A stretch of 64,000 nucleotides of DNA. Source: Callorhinus ursinus (lineage: Eukaryota; Chordata; Mammalia; Carnivora; Otariidae). The notes beneath the pieces were generated by a model that was given only the letters and a program-made list of their open reading frames with translations, did no database searches and had not been told where the DNA came from. How positions within the stretch are numbered: the first letter of the stretch is position 1; each line of letters begins with the position of its first letter. The DNA is taken from the NCBI RefSeq assembly GCF_003265705.1, contig NW_020312785.1, positions 131,018,498-131,082,497 of the forward strand, read 5' to 3'. Of this stretch, positions 32,980 to 45,377 are shown piece after piece. Position numbers and translations under genes: made by a program.

Positions 32980-33176
32980 TTTTTTTTTTTTTTGAGAGAG
33001 AGAGCGAGAGCGAGTGGGGGGAGGGGCAGAGCAGAGGCAGAGAGGGAGAGAATTCTGAGCAGACTCCATGCTCAGCACAGAGCTTGATATGGGGCTCAAT
33101 CTCACGACTCTGAGATCATAACCTGAGCCTAGATCAAGAGTTAGATGCTCAGCCGACTGAGCCACCCAGGTGCCCT
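32980..33176 (-). mobile_element. Can-SINE, one arm of a head-to-head pair
   Basis: Head ends GAGCCACCCAGGTGCCC. The target duplication GACATCTTTCCATTTA is perfect, about 32961-32976 and 33178-33193. Confidence 0.92.
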
Positions 33177-33207
33177 GGACATCTTTCCATTTAAAAAAGA
33201 AAAGGAT

Positions 33208-33413
33208 TGGGGTGCTTGGATGGCTCATTCAGTTAAGCATCTAACTCTTGATTTCGGCTCAGGTCATGATCTCATGGGTCGTGAGATCAAGCTTCATGAT
33301 GGGCTCCACACTCAGCAGGGAGTCTGCTTGAAGATTCTCTTCCTTGGCCCCTCCCTGACTCGTGGGTGTACTTTCCCTCTCTCAAATCAATAAGTATTTT
33401 AAAAAGATAAAGA
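33208..33413 (+). mobile_element. Can-SINE, other arm of a head-to-head pair
   Basis: Head GGGGTGCTTGGATGGCTC, then GGCTCAGGTCATGATCTCAT. It lies about 31 bp from the oppositely oriented copy at 32980-33176. Confidence 0.9.
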
Positions 33414-33639
33414 AAAAAAGTATCTACATCAATTTTAATAGTGGTATAAATGATCATTTTCTTATATCATGATGTGCTTAACAAGGCCTCTATTCATGGA
33501 TATTTACATTTCTAATTTTTCCATATTGTAATCAGTATGTTAATGAATGAGTCCTATGCATAGTTTTGTTTTTTATCCTTTTAAAATATTTCCTTGGGTA
33601 AATTCTGACCAATGGGTATGGTAGATTGCACCAGTGGCT

Positions 33640-34085
33640 GGATTTTTTCCCTCTACATTGTATCTGTGCCCTTTGCCAGGTTCCTTTCCAGCACTCTTCC
33701 ACTGTGAGCAGGATGTAACGTCCCAATTTCGGGCTCAGATGACTTGCTTTGGTCAATGGGATGTTGGGAATGTGGTGCAAGCCAAGTCTTGAAAAGTGTT
33801 TTTGCAACTGAGCTTCTGCCATTGCCATGAGAAGGACATTCCTAGCTAGCCTGTTGTTTCCAGGAGAGTGAAAGCAGAACTGGCCCAGTTAAATGGATTC
33901 AATAAAGCTCTGACTAAATCAGAGCCACCTACCCAACCCACAGACACTTGAGTGAGCCCAGTGAGATCAGCAGAACCACACAGCCAATCCACAGTGATGA
34001 GAACACTGAAAGATTGTCGGTGTATGCCAATGAGGATTTGTGGGTGTTGGTTACAAAGCATTAATGTGGCAATAGATAATTGATA
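33640..34085 (+). mobile_element. MLT1-like (ERVL-MaLR) LTR, nearly complete
   Basis: CTTCTGCCATTGCCATGAGA, GAGTGAGCCCAGTGAGATCA, GTGGGTGTTGGTTACAAAGC and AATAGATAATTGATACAG follow MLT1 order. 34086-34800 shows no recognised feature. Confidence 0.8.
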
Positions 34086-34799
34086 CAGTGGGATTTAGCT
34101 ATTTACTTTTTTATTGGTACATATATTGATTTGTAGTTTTTTAAGCCTTGTTATATTTTTTCTGGACTTTTTTGAAGGTGATGGATGCAGTTTAGTGGAA
34201 GCGATTTTGAACATCCATTATAATTAGATAAAAGTAAAAGAACCACACAAACAAGCAAAAATCTCGTTGGTTTACAGACTCATTCCTATCTTGGCTTTTG
34301 CATTTATCTTGGCTCTTTATTTTTCATGTCTATGAAAATAATTTTAATTGTGAAAAGGAAGATGAGTGACTATTCAATTATAGAAAGAAAATGGAAAAGT
34401 TAAATTACTAGGAAAAAGGAAAAATCACCAAATTGATAAACCAAATTTATTTTTAAAGTTGGCTTAAAAGATTGTTAATTTACTTATATTTGTATCAGTG
34501 TAGTTAAGTTTTACAAATTCTATAGCATTTCATTCTGACCATTATTCTAAGTACATTTAAGGCTGTACTCTGGCCTCATTTTTCTAGTCCTGTACCCATG
34601 GCCCCATATTAATATTTATGCTGAACTAATAGAAAGTTTTTGTCCATTCTCACTTTAGACTTTGAAATGAGATCATTAGTTCCCATCAGTTAAGCAGAAT
34701 TGAATTTCATTGCATATTCAGTCCAATTATCCTTGAAATCCACCAATAATCCCCAAACCTCATCTGAGTGATTAGTATCCATGTATTCTATACCAAGCT

Positions 34800-36575
34800 T
34801 TCCACTCAGAATTGTAATTAAGAAGTAAGATGGACATTTTAAAGTTTCACCTTTTTGTCCCTTCTCACTACTTTCTGACTGTCTTGATTCTTTTAGGCCA
34901 TCCACTGTGCCTGGCTTCTGTACCTTTCCCATTCAATATGAGGGATCTCAGTACAATCTCAGTACAGTCTATGCCTTCAACCACATCCTCACATCACCAT
35001 GTTCCCTCATCTGTTTATCTTTATCCTGCAGCTGTCCTGCCAGCCCCTCAACCTATGGCAATCCAACCTGGCTCCAGACTTTCTTCTTCCCATCTACCAT
35101 CTACACTGCTGTTGGTTATTTTTCCAAAATGTGATCACATTCCTCCCCTGATTAAAAACATCCAATGAATCTCTTCTGCCTACAAATTCTGGGCATGGCA
35201 TCCCAGCCCTTTCGCAATCCGCTGGGTTCATTTTTCTGTTTCTGGCTGTGGGGAACAGAGGGAGCTAAAGGGACAGCCGGTGTAGAACTGGTTGTCAATC
35301 AAGGCTGGGTGAGTGTGACAGTTTGTGACATTCCAGGCAGGTACCGCATTCTAGAGGGCTGCACTCTGGAGTAAGAGCACAGTTTGAAAGTGTAGGGAGG
35401 TGTCTTAAACTGGATTTCCCCTAATTTCCCTTCAAGTTCCTGCAGAACTTGAGATAGATTTGTGTGAAGTCAATTTATTTGGAAATATGGTCTCAGGGAG
35501 CAGGGGTACAGGATGGAGGAATGAAACCGGAAGGGAGGAAAAACCACACCCACAAGGATGTGTTATTGAGTTGAATGAGTGCTAGAGGCATCTTGTGTTG
35601 GATCCAGTGACACTTCCTGAGGAGCCTTAAGAAATGCATGGCGATGCAAGAGGGGAGCATTTACTCCTTGACTTCTGTTCCCCACGGTCATGGAATGGCT
35701 TCACTGATGTTAACTTCCTTGTACATCTGGATTAAGAATTGCACGTGATTTGGAAGACATCTTTGCTTAGCCTCAAAAGAATCCCTGGGCAGAAAGCAAG
35801 TGGTATGCAGTGCAGCCTAAGGCAGGGCATGTTCTAGTTGCTCTGGGACAAAGGAGATCGAAGAACTAGTAACTATAGAGAACTAGTAATTGCAGCAGCG
35901 GCTAAAGGAAGAGATAGGGTTAAGAAGATTCTGAAATGTGCATAAGAAGCCTATGATTCTGGGCGGTTATGCTGAGTTGGAGTCATTGAGGGAAACCCAG
36001 CTGGAATAAGCTGGGCATGAGCAAGGCCTCTGCTCAGAACCTTGCCATTTGCTCATGACCAAAGTCCTTATAACTGCCCACAAGGACCAGGTGTGATCTG
36101 TTTCCCTCTCTACCTCTCTGATCTAATTTCCATCTTCTCTCCCATCGCTCCTTTCTAACCACACTGGTCTCCTTGCTGAGACTCTAACATGTTCCTGCCT
36201 TAGGACATTTGCCTAGGCTCTGCATGAGGCACTCTTCATGATAAGTGTCAGATTCCTGGAAGTCCACCTCTTTCTTCCTGAACATCTTTGTTCACATTCC
36301 ACTCTTCCAAGGAGCCTTTGCCTGATCACTTATTAGAAATGGTACCCTTTCTTACCCTCCTAATGCTCCTTACCTTTCCCATTTCCCATAGCACTTCATC
36401 ACCTTTTAACAAACTATAAAATTTACTTCTTTATTAAGTTTATTATTGTTTTTTCTCTCTCCCTCTACAGAAGGCAAGCTGCACAAGGACTGGCAATTTT
36501 TGACTGGTTTGTTGGTAAATGTATCGCAGGTACCCGACACATAGTTGGTGCTCGACAATGTTTAATTTTTGAATA
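34800..36575 (+). repeat. L2 LINE 3' half, split by an insertion
   Basis: The left part (34800-35225) has TTTTCCAAAATGTGATCACA and GCATCCCAGCCCTTTCGCAA. The right part (about 36040-36575) has CTCCTTGCTGAGACTCTAAC, TTCCAAGGAGCCTTTGCCTG and GACACATAGTTGGTGCTCG. The interruption is annotated separately. Confidence 0.7.
35226..36040. repeat. Unassigned insertion inside an L2, possibly LTR-like
   Basis: About 800 bp separate the two L2 halves. Text such as TGTGAAGTCAATTTATTTGG and GAGTGCTAGAGGCATCTTGT resembles an old LTR, but I cannot name it or find terminal repeats. Confidence 0.35.
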
Positions 36576-37034
36576 AGAAAATAAAACAGCAACACCAAAG
36601 TGAACTGTGCCCTTAGGGAAGGGGCTCACAGGTTTTGCCTTTTGTGCTTTTTTGGAGTCCACACAGTTTGTAATCCAGTCAGTAGGAACACCAGCTGCTT
36701 GCTCCTAATTGGAGCAGGGACAGAGATGGGCTAGAATTTTAACCATGACCTTCCTTTTATTGAAATTCAAGCAGAGCAGGGGTGGAAACTAAGCAATTTG
36801 TTGTCCTAACAGATTTACGAATGACAAACCACAGCTGAGAAGCTTTGAAAGGAAGGCAAAATCTGTCCTAGAAGGGAAAACAATCATGATTGTGTTATAT
36901 TTGATCATGCTCTTATTTGTACAATGCTCTAACTTGCTGTTTATTATCTAAGCATTATAATAATCATTTGCAGTAGGTAGAGATTAAGATCCCCACCTAA
37001 GAAAGAAGTGTTTATTATATATTTGTATTTAAAG

Positions 37035-37785
37035 AAAACAGGTGCAATTCACATAATGTACACTTAGCCATTTAAAGTGTACAATTCAGGGGCGCCTGTG
37101 TGGCTCGGTGGTTAAGCATTGGCCTTCGGCTCAGGTCATGGCCCAGAGTCCTGGGATCGAGCCCCGCATCGGGCTCCCTGCTCCGCAGGAAGCCTGCTTC
37201 TCCCTCTCCCACTCCCCCTGCTTGTGTTCCCTCTCTCGCTGTATCTCTCTCTGTCAGATAAATAAAAAGTAAAATAAAAATAAAGTGTACAATTCAGTGG
37301 CATGTAGTATATTCACAAATGTTGTGCAACTGTTCCCTCTATGTACTTCCGAAACATTTTCATCATCCCATAAAGAAACCCCATACTTATTATGTAATCA
37401 CTCTCCATTACTCTCTCCCCACACACAGTCCCTGGCAACCACTCACTTGCTTTCTGTCTCTGGGAATTCACTTATTCTCGATTATTTCCTATAGATGGAA
37501 TCATACAATATGTGAACTTTTGTATCTGGTTCCTTTTACTGAGTATAAAGTTTTCAAGGTTCATTAGGTTTGTGGTATGTATCAATATTTTATTCCTAGT
37601 AATGACTGAATACTATTCCAATGTATGACATACCACATTTTGTTTATTCATTTATCATGTGTTGGATATTTGGGTTATTTCCACATTTTGGCTTTTGTGA
37701 ATAGTGCTGCTATAAACATCTGTGTACGAGTTTTTGTTTGAACACCTGGTTTCAATTCTTTGGGGTATGTACCTAGGAGTAGAAT
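37035..37785 (-). repeat. Old L1 (L1M-type) 3' region
   Basis: AATTCACATAATGTACACTT, CCATTTAAAGTGTACAATTC and GTGAATAGTGCTGCTATAAA are the reverse complement of an old L1 3' end. It is interrupted by the SINE at 37090-37281. Confidence 0.85.
37090..37281 (+). mobile_element. Can-SINE inside an old L1
   Basis: Head GGGCGCCTGTGTGGCTCGG and body CTTGTGTTCCCTCTCTCGCT. A 16-bp perfect target duplication AAAGTGTACAATTCAG is at 37074-37089 and 37282-37297. Confidence 0.95.
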
Positions 37786-38080
37786 GTACATTTACTCTTA
37801 CCCACTATGTGCTGGGAGTTTATTTCCTGTGAGACAGACACATTAATTAAGGTGGTATTAGATACATTAGCCAAACCAAATACTAAGTAATGTTAAGAAC
37901 ATTAGAATGCTGAGATGAGAAAACAAAAACTTCAAATGATAATATGTAAACCACAGATTCCACATGGTTACTATAATTAAACTGAGACTTTGACTCCGAG
38001 GCACCTGGCAGGTGTCACAGGCTTTTTAAAGTTAGAAATGAAACCAGAAGTAAGATGTTTATACAAGTCATGAAATCTAA

Positions 38081-38800
38081 GAGATGGGTTTGCTTACATA
38101 AAAATGAAGAACTTCTGTACAACAAAAGGAAAAAAAAGTTAAAAGGTAACTAGGAAACTGGAGGGAACTATTTATGAATTGGTAACAAAAGGTCAATATA
38201 TAATATGTTAACAGTACCAGTAAATCATTAAAAAATATCACCCAGTATATTAAAGGGTAAGCAGGCATTTTGAAAAAAAGGAAGATTTTTTTCTGAAGGG
38301 GGGTGTCTAGTAGATTGGAAAAATCATTAAAAAAACAGACAACATGTAGTGTTGATGGGGATGAGGCTAAAAGATCAATGTAAAACAGTGTTGGTGGAAG
38401 TATGCATTTGTAAACCTTTCTTGCAGAGCAAACTGATAGCATGTTGTTGTTGGAAGAACAGACACACAGTTGACATAATCAATGAAACAAAATAGGAAGC
38501 TTAGAAATAGACCCCTCAGATCTTTGACAAAGGAGCAGAGGCACTGCAATAGAGAAAGAATAATCTTTTCAGCAAGTGGTGCTGGAACAATGGGAAATCC
38601 ATATGGTAAAAAATGAACCTACATACAGACCTTACGCCTCTCACAAAAAGGAACTCTTTGTAGTGCAAGTTTAAAATACTAGGGACCCTAGTATTTTAAA
38701 TCCTAAAGGCTACCAGTGATTTAAAAAAATAAAAAAAGATTACCTACAAAGAAAAGAAAATCAGAATGATATCAGACTTTTCATCAGCAATACTTGATGC
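38081..38800 (+). repeat. Old L1 ORF2 fragment, + strand
   Basis: AAAATGAAGAACTTCTGTAC, TCAGATCTTTGACAAAGGAG and TTCAGCAAGTGGTGCTGGAA are L1 ORF2-derived. It is rearranged and full of stops. The first 100 bp recur inverted at 40155-40240. Confidence 0.75.
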
Positions 38801-40154
38801 ATAAAACAAATGTGCAGTATATTCAGGGTCAAGGGGAGAGTTCTGTGGGCAGGAAGATATGGACACAGATAGAATTTATACATGCATCGTTTGGCTGTAA
38901 GAGGAGGTATTGCATTCTGTAGCTTCTATGCCCGGACTTAAACCTAGACCGAAAGCTAAAGTGTAGCCAAAGCCTGGGGATGGGGGTACAATTAACTTGT
39001 AAGAAAGAGGAGTGAAAGCAGGACATGTTAAGGGGAAAATGATTAGTGCATTCAGTTGTGGCTAAGCTAATTAAGTAATGTGCATCTGGATAGCTGCAAT
39101 TTTCCTCAATTGTGTATTTATTCTCTTTATACCAATCATGGCAAAGCAGTTACCAAAGATATTCATTTAATCCCTGGGCCATACTGTACTTTCTATAGAG
39201 CCTGAGCAGCTGACAGTGTTTGCTTTAGAGAAAGCCTTCTGGTCACTGTGATTGCTCAGAGCATGACAGCTTCTTCTGCTGTAAAACATGATTTGGGGAG
39301 AAAGGCTTTTGCTCAAAAACAATGTAGTGTAGCCTAGTCAGTGATTCAAAAAGTATAATGCTGGGAGATGCAATTTCATCATGTGGAAAACTTTTGATGT
39401 TTTAATCTCATCCACTCAGCAAATGCAGTCTTGCAATTAAAATCCCTCCATATACCACCAGATGGAATTTTATGCAAGCACACAGAGATGTGTGCCAGGA
39501 GAGTGAGAGAAGTCCCAAAGCACAGCTGCCAGTCCTACCTGACATAGGACTCAAAGAACCAAATTTATACGTGAGTGCTTGCCAGACAGCAGACTTCTCT
39601 TTAGCCAATTATGTAAATGCAACTTGGAGAATGATTTGCACCAGGCACAGTTTCGGGTGAAAGCCCCACTGTTGTAAAGCTCCATCCTTAGTCTACATTG
39701 TTTTAAAAGTTTTTTTTTTTTTTCCTTCCTTTCCACTTTTGATTTGAATTTCCTCACTTCTGGGGAAGCTGTCTCTCCTTCAGCAGTGGTGGGCATACAG
39801 AGTAAGACCTTTGTTAAATTGATAACCTTCATAAAGACATAAAATCAGCAGGAACATTGGTATTTTAATCAGTGTGATATGTTTTTAAGGTCAACAGGTA
39901 GGAATTTTCAAGAATTGGCTAAATAAGCCTTAAAGCAAAGAGTCATCATGTGCAGTATTTTGTTTTTTTTGGTTCTTTAAAACCAAATCAAATCCCAGAA
40001 GATGATGATCACGGAACATTCCATTAGGACTGTAGCAAATGCCCTGTTTATTTGAGTCCAAAAGTTATCTCGGGACCCCCATGCATTGAAAAAGATTTTT
40101 TTTTTCAAAAAAAATCTAATTTTTAGATTAACATATTAGATTAACATATTATAT
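38801..40154. other. No recognised feature
   Basis: About 1.35 kb without a supportable gene or named repeat. Short frames (under 95 codons) on both strands show no domain. Confidence 0.4.
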
Positions 40155-40245
40155 ATATATTGACCTTTTGTTACCAATTTGTAAATAGTTCCCTCCAGTT
40201 TCCTAGTTACCTTTTAACTTTTTTCTCCTTTTGTTGCCCTAATTT
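40155..40245 (-). repeat. L1 fragment, inverted near-copy of 38100-38190
   Basis: About 80 bp (beginning TATTGACCTTTTGTTACCAA) equal the reverse complement of 38100-38190 with about three differences, then similarity stops abruptly on both sides. Confidence 0.8.
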
Positions 40246-40879
40246 TTAGGGCAGCATCAACCAGACAAGCTTGGGTTTACATATTGTGCTCCTGCCCAAG
40301 TTTTCATTTGGAGAAAACTTAAAAAGTATGTGAATAACATCACTGCCTAGATGGAGAATGACTTTAGGAACCTTAGTTCAGAGACCGCATAGTGACTTAC
40401 CTGATTTTGCAAAACAATTTTGTTTCCAAATATGTGTAATTTTATGGTTCCCTACTCTCTTTTCCCAGGTGTTTAGAAGTAAAATTCCCCTGAACTGCAA
40501 TCGTATTTAACAGCTTCTCTTGGGGGGTAGGAAAGGAAATTTAAAAAATAGAAGTGGTAGGTAATGAAACTACTAGAAACAATATGATGGTTCATTAAGG
40601 AGTTCAATTATAAATTAAATATACAAAATCAGCAGATTTCTTATATAAAAACAACATATTTTATATAACTATAGAAATTTATTTGGGAAATATAATAGAA
40701 AAACATATTCCATTCATAATGGCAACATAGAACATAAACCATACAGAAATAAATAACCTGTAAAAGTCCTTTTGGAAGAAACTGTAAAACTTCATTGTGG
40801 GGCCAAAAAAGAAGTCTTGAATAAATACATTAAGTGCTTTTTTTTTTGGAGATAAGACTGAATATTTATCATGCTTTTG

Positions 40880-41560
40880 TTATTTAAATACAAATCATGG
40901 ACATTTTCTTAAGACAGTAGATGAGTTACAACAGGCCTTGATCACATGCATAGAGCCTTTCTGAATGGGTATACCTACCCTAACCAGTTCCTAATGGTGA
41001 ATGTTAAATTGTTTCCAGTTTTCTGTATTGGAAACAATGTAACAAGAACTTGCTTATAAATGTATTTGTATATATCCACTTAATAATTTCTAGAAGTGAA
41101 ATTGCTGGCTCAAAAAGTCTGCACATTTAATATTTTGGTAAATGCTGTCAAATTGTGCACTGAGAAAGGTTTACCAACATATACACCTACCAGTGTTGTT
41201 TTACAGTGCCTTTTTTCCCCCCATGTCCCTTTGACACTGAATGTTATCTGTCTCAACATTTTTTCTCAGTCTACTAGATTCTCCCCAAATGCAACTATTT
41301 TTTTCCCAAATGCCTGCTTCAAATACAGTTTTTTTCCAAATGCCAGCTTATGCTTCAATGTGTTGGGTTTTCTTTTAAAAAAATTGATTTGTAGGTGTTA
41401 TTTATATATTATGGACATTGAGTTTTTGTTACCTATGCTGCAAATAATTCCCTACAGTTTCTTAGTTATCTTTTAACTTTTTTTTTCCTTTTGTTGTATA
41501 GAAGTTCTTCATTTTTAGGTAGTCAAACCTGTCTTTTAGATTTCATGGCTTCTGTAAATA
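40880..41560 (-). repeat. Old L1 fragments, minus strand
   Basis: TTCTAGAAGTGAAATTGCTG near 41090, and GAGTTTTTGTTACCTATGCT with GAAGTTCTTCATTTTTAGGT at 41420-41520, match minus-strand L1M text. The 126-codon frame over 41096-41476 is an L1 shadow. Confidence 0.65.
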
Positions 41561-41863
41561 TTTTACTTCTGGGTTTCATTTCTAACTTGGGAAAGCCTTT
41601 GACATCTGTCAGTTGCCTAGGAGTCAAATTCTCTGTAATTGTAGCAACCATGTGGAATCTGAGGCTACCAGTTTATGACTCCAGCAGCTTCTCCTCCAGG
41701 TAAGCAGATCTTGGCTGTAACTCAGTGCATGCACCTGTCGCTCCAGATTTCAGGGTGTTATCTGCCTTGTTACCCCAGGTCTGTGATGGTCCAAGAAAAG
41801 CCATTGATTTTCAGTTTGATCAGCTGTTTCTTGTTGGAATTTGAGGGTGATAATTTTGAATCT

Positions 41864-42051
41864 CTCTTTTTTTAAGATTTAATTTGTTTGACAGAGAGAG
41901 AGAAAGAAAAAGAGCACAGGCACAAGCAGGGGGAGCAGGAGAGGGAGAAGCAGGCTCCCCACCAAGCAGGGAGCCCGATGTGGGGCCTGATCCTAGGACC
42001 CTGGGATCATGACCCAAAGATGCTCAACCAACTGAGCCACCCAGGTGCCCC
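41864..42051 (-). mobile_element. Can-SINE, internal deletion in head
   Basis: Head ends GAGCCACCCAGGTGCCCC. The box between GATCATGACC and AGATGCTCAACC lacks about 14 bases seen in other copies. The target duplication GATAATTTTGAATCT (one change) is at 41849-41863 and 42052-42066. Confidence 0.92.
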
Positions 42052-42335
42052 GACAATTTTGAATCTTTTTACATATTGGAGCTGAAACTGGAAGCTTTTT
42101 ATTGTAAATTATTTTTATGTAAGTGGTAAATAGGTTTATGCAGACCCAATTTTAGCAAGACAGGGAATTCTGGGTGAGAAGCAGGTCTTGGCAGGGCATG
42201 GAGGACTGGTATATCAGCAATCAGTGGTGTCTATGTAACATCTGAAAGAGTTTTTAGACAACCAAGGGAAGATGCTGAGCGGTTGGATATATAAGTTTGA
42301 GTTAGGTAAAGAGCTGCGGCTGGAGATAAGATTTC

Positions 42336-42353
42336 TTTTTTTTCTTTCTTTTT

Positions 42354-42386
<33 letters not shown>

Positions 42387-42541
42387 AGTGGAGGGGGAGG
42401 GGCAGAGGGAGGGAGACTCTTAAGTAGACTCCGCACTCAGTGCAGAACCCCCCGCAGGACTTGATCTCATGACCCTGAGATCACAACCTGAGCCAAACCA
42501 AGAGCTGGATGCTTAACTGACTGCACTGCCCAGGCACCCCC
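42336..42541 (-). mobile_element. Can-SINE, older subtype with expanded (AG)n
   Basis: A pure AG run at about 42355-42384 lies in the body. The target duplication GGAGATAAGATTTC (one change) is at 42322-42335 and 42542-42555. Confidence 0.92.
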
Positions 42542-42569
42542 GGAGATAAAATTTCTGCATCAGCATAAA

Positions 42570-43015
42570 TGTGATACTGAAAATCTCTGGTAGCTTCCTG
42601 TCTCCCTCAGCTAAAGTCCATAGAACTGGCTCTGGTATTACCCTGACCTCCCCTTCTCGTCTTGTTAGCTGAGCTTAAGCCACACTGATTTCTTTCCTAG
42701 TTCTTAAATAAACAAGGTCTGCCCCTGCCTTTGCCCTTGCTGTTTCCTCTGCCCGTAATGAATTTTCCTCCTGGTATCTTCCCTCACTTTTCCTCCGACT
42801 CAAAATCACCTAGTTAATGAATGATGCCTTGCCTAAAATTCCTTATGTAAAATTCAGCCACCGGTCCGGGTCCTCATGTCTCCCTTCTCGTTAAGGTGTG
42901 TCATTATCTCACATCCTGTCTGATACATGTTGTTTATGCTCTGTTTCTCCCAAGAGATGTAAGCGCCATTGGGAAAGGAACTTCCTGTTTGCTTCACTAT
43001 AGCCTCAGGTTTTAG
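42570..43015 (+). repeat. L2 LINE 3' fragment
   Basis: GAGCTTAAGCCACACTGATT, CTTGCTGTTTCCTCTGCCCG and ATGATGCCTTGCCTAAAATT keep L2 order. Confidence 0.75.
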
Positions 43016-43155
43016 ATCCACGTTTGTAGGAGTAAAAAGAAACAGGTGAAAATAAGTTTAAAATGTATTTAAACCATTCTATCTAAAGCATTATCATTTC
43101 ATGTAATGTAATCATGTAATCACTATAAAAATTAGTAATGAGATAATTTACATTT

Positions 43156-43782
43156 TTTTTACATTTAATTTTATTTTAACTAAATTCAATAAATTAACAT
43201 ATAGTGTATTATTTGTTTCAGAGGTAGAGTTCAGTGATTCATCAGTCTTACATAACACCCGGTGCTCATTACATCACGTGCCCTCCTTAATGCCCATCCA
43301 CCCAGTTACCCCATCCCTCCAACCCCTCCCCTCCAGCAACCCTCAGGTTTGTTTTTTTTTTTTTAAAGATTTTACTTATTTATTTGACAGAGAGTGACAC
43401 AGCGAGAGAGGGAACACAAGCAGGGGGAGTGGGAGAGGAAGAAGCAGCCTTCCCACTGAGCAGGGAGCCCGATGCGGGGCTCGATCCCAGGATCCCGGGA
43501 TCATTGACCTGAGCCGAAGGCAGACGCTTAACGACTGAGCCACCCAGGCGCCCCAGCAACCCTCAGTTTGTTTCTTATGCTTAAGAGTCTCTTATGGTTT
43601 GTCTCCCTCTCTGATTTTGTCTTGTTTTATTTTTCTCTTTCTTCCTCTATGCTCCTCTGTTTTGTTTCTTAAATTCCACATATGAGTGAAATCATATGAT
43701 AATTGTCTTTCTCTGATCGACTTATTTCGCTTAGCGAAATACCCGCTAGCTCCATCTACGTCGTTGCAAATGGCAAGATTCT
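43156..43782 (-). mobile_element. L1 3' end, second layer of a nest
   Basis: TTCATCAGTCTTACATAACA, ACATCACGTGCCCTCCTTAA and CTTATTTCGCTTAGCG are reverse-complement L1 text. It is split by the SINE at 43362-43552, which duplicated its CCAGCAACCCTCAG. Confidence 0.85.
43362..43552 (-). mobile_element. Can-SINE, innermost layer of a nest
   Basis: The body has ACACAAGCAGGGGGAGTGGG and the head ends CCACCCAGGCGCCCC. The flanking L1 text CAGCAACCCTCAG appears on both sides as the target duplication. Confidence 0.93.
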
Positions 43783-43949
43783 TTTTTATGTTTTAAGTAG
43801 TCAAAGTCTAGGGTGCATTTTACATTGATAGCACACTTAATTTGCACTAGTCACATTTCAAGGGCTCAATAACCACATGTGGCTAGAGGTGCTGCACTGG
43901 ACAGCTCGATGAGGCTTGCGGGCTGTGTTAGGATTGGGGCATTTTTCTT

Positions 43950-44140
43950 TTTTTTTCTTTAAATTTTCTATTGTTATGTTAATCACCATACATTACATCA
44001 TTAGTTTTTGATGTAGTGTTCCATGATTCATTGTTTGTGCATAACACCCAGTGCTCCACGCAGAACGTGCCCTCTTTAATACCCATCACCAGGCTAACCC
44101 ATCCCCCCACCCCCCTCCCCTCTAGAACCCTCAGTTTGTT
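43950..44140 (-). mobile_element. L1 3' end, 191-bp truncated insertion
   Basis: GTTAATCACCATACATTACA through CTCTAGAACCCTCAGTTTGT. The target duplication GGGGCATTTTTCTT (one change) is at 43936-43949 and 44141-44154. Confidence 0.9.
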
Positions 44141-44159
44141 GGGACATTTTTCTTAAGAA

Positions 44160-44420
44160 ATGGGATGTTATTGAAGGCTTTTAGGTAGAGTTTAGGAGTG
44201 ACACCATCAGTTTTTATATTAACACAAATCACTGTGGCAACAGAGTAGAGAATGAATTGGAGGGAATCAAGAGGGTTTGCAGGGAGATTGGGCTAGAAGG
44301 CTATGAGACAGATTGGCTGAGAAACAGATGTGGTCTTTGGACTAGGGTGCTGGCTGTGGGAGAGACGGAAGAGAGAAAATTCAGGAGACATTTAGTCAGT
44401 ACATTCCCCAAGGCTTGACA
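44160..44420 (+). repeat. Ancient interspersed repeat, family not named
   Basis: GGGATGTTATTGAAGGCTTT and AATCACTGTGGCAACAGAGT fit the middle of the family also at 26990-27750 and 49778-50465. 44421-45370 shows no recognised feature. Confidence 0.5.
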
Positions 44421-45377
44421 ATAATTGGATCAAGCTAACTTTGTAAGTCAGGTAACAGTTTGATTATAATAATCTTTTGTCCCCTGTCAGAGATCAGGTT
44501 TGACTGAAACTCTGCTTTGAAGAGTTTCCTCTTTATTTCCAGATATCGGTTATGATTCATGCGGAGTTGTGGGAATACACTGGTTACGGTGGCACTTACT
44601 TTAGTTTTTAATGGATAAATCTAAATGGCCACATGATGGTGCCAAAACCTTGGTAGTTAGTATGGCTTTTCAGACCAGCTTGCAAACTCCTTCTACATAA
44701 ATATTGCCATCTTCGTTTAGTTATTTTATTTTAAAAAACAAATTCGTTGAAGATAAGTGGAATTTTTTTCAAAGTAATGTTTTATTTCTCATCATGTTTT
44801 TAGGTCAATAGGTAAAACTGACTTTGTTCTCATTATTTTATCCTTGTAAAATTGGAGTTTTCTAATACAGGATAGCACATTCTCAGAGTGGTGCAGAAGA
44901 AAGTTAAAATTCCATATTTATTTTTTTAAGAATGAGGCCAGTAGGATCTGTGGATTTCTTTGGGAATGCAGAAATTTCTCCAGAGTACTTTGGAAGATAT
45001 ACCATGCTTCCATAAGAGATATTTATAAAGCTGTGAACCCAAGATACCTCAATACAACGTTTGAAATGATTGGTTAGAGGAAGTACTATACCCTGTACAC
45101 AGTAGATTCTCAACGAATATTTTCTAACATGGTGACTGCGAATATCAATGAAAACCCAAGCCACCTGTTGGCCTAAGTCTGTCACTTTTTCCAAAGTAAG
45201 TAGCCAGTTTTTGTTGAATACAAAGCATGGAATAGAGAGATTGTGAATATTAGAGATACAATTTTTAGCACACCTTGAAGACCCCCAAAGAGATCATTTA
45301 TTCACTCAACAAACATTCTCTGAGTGTTTACTATGGGCTCAGGGCTATGACTTTAGGATTGGCAAATGACCCTTAAT

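Larger units (their letters stand above)
43020..43912 (+). mobile_element. hAT-Charlie element split by an L1, itself split by a SINE
   Basis: The left piece (43020-43155) has AAAGAAACAGGTGAAAATAA. The right piece (43783-43912) has TTTCAAGGGCTCAATAACCA and ACATGTGGCTAGAGGTGCTG. It belongs to the same family as 27900-28647. Confidence 0.75.

Noticed and set aside
41096..41476. 126-codon + frame
   Set aside because: It lies over old minus-strand L1 text and has AT-driven hydrophobic composition without a domain.
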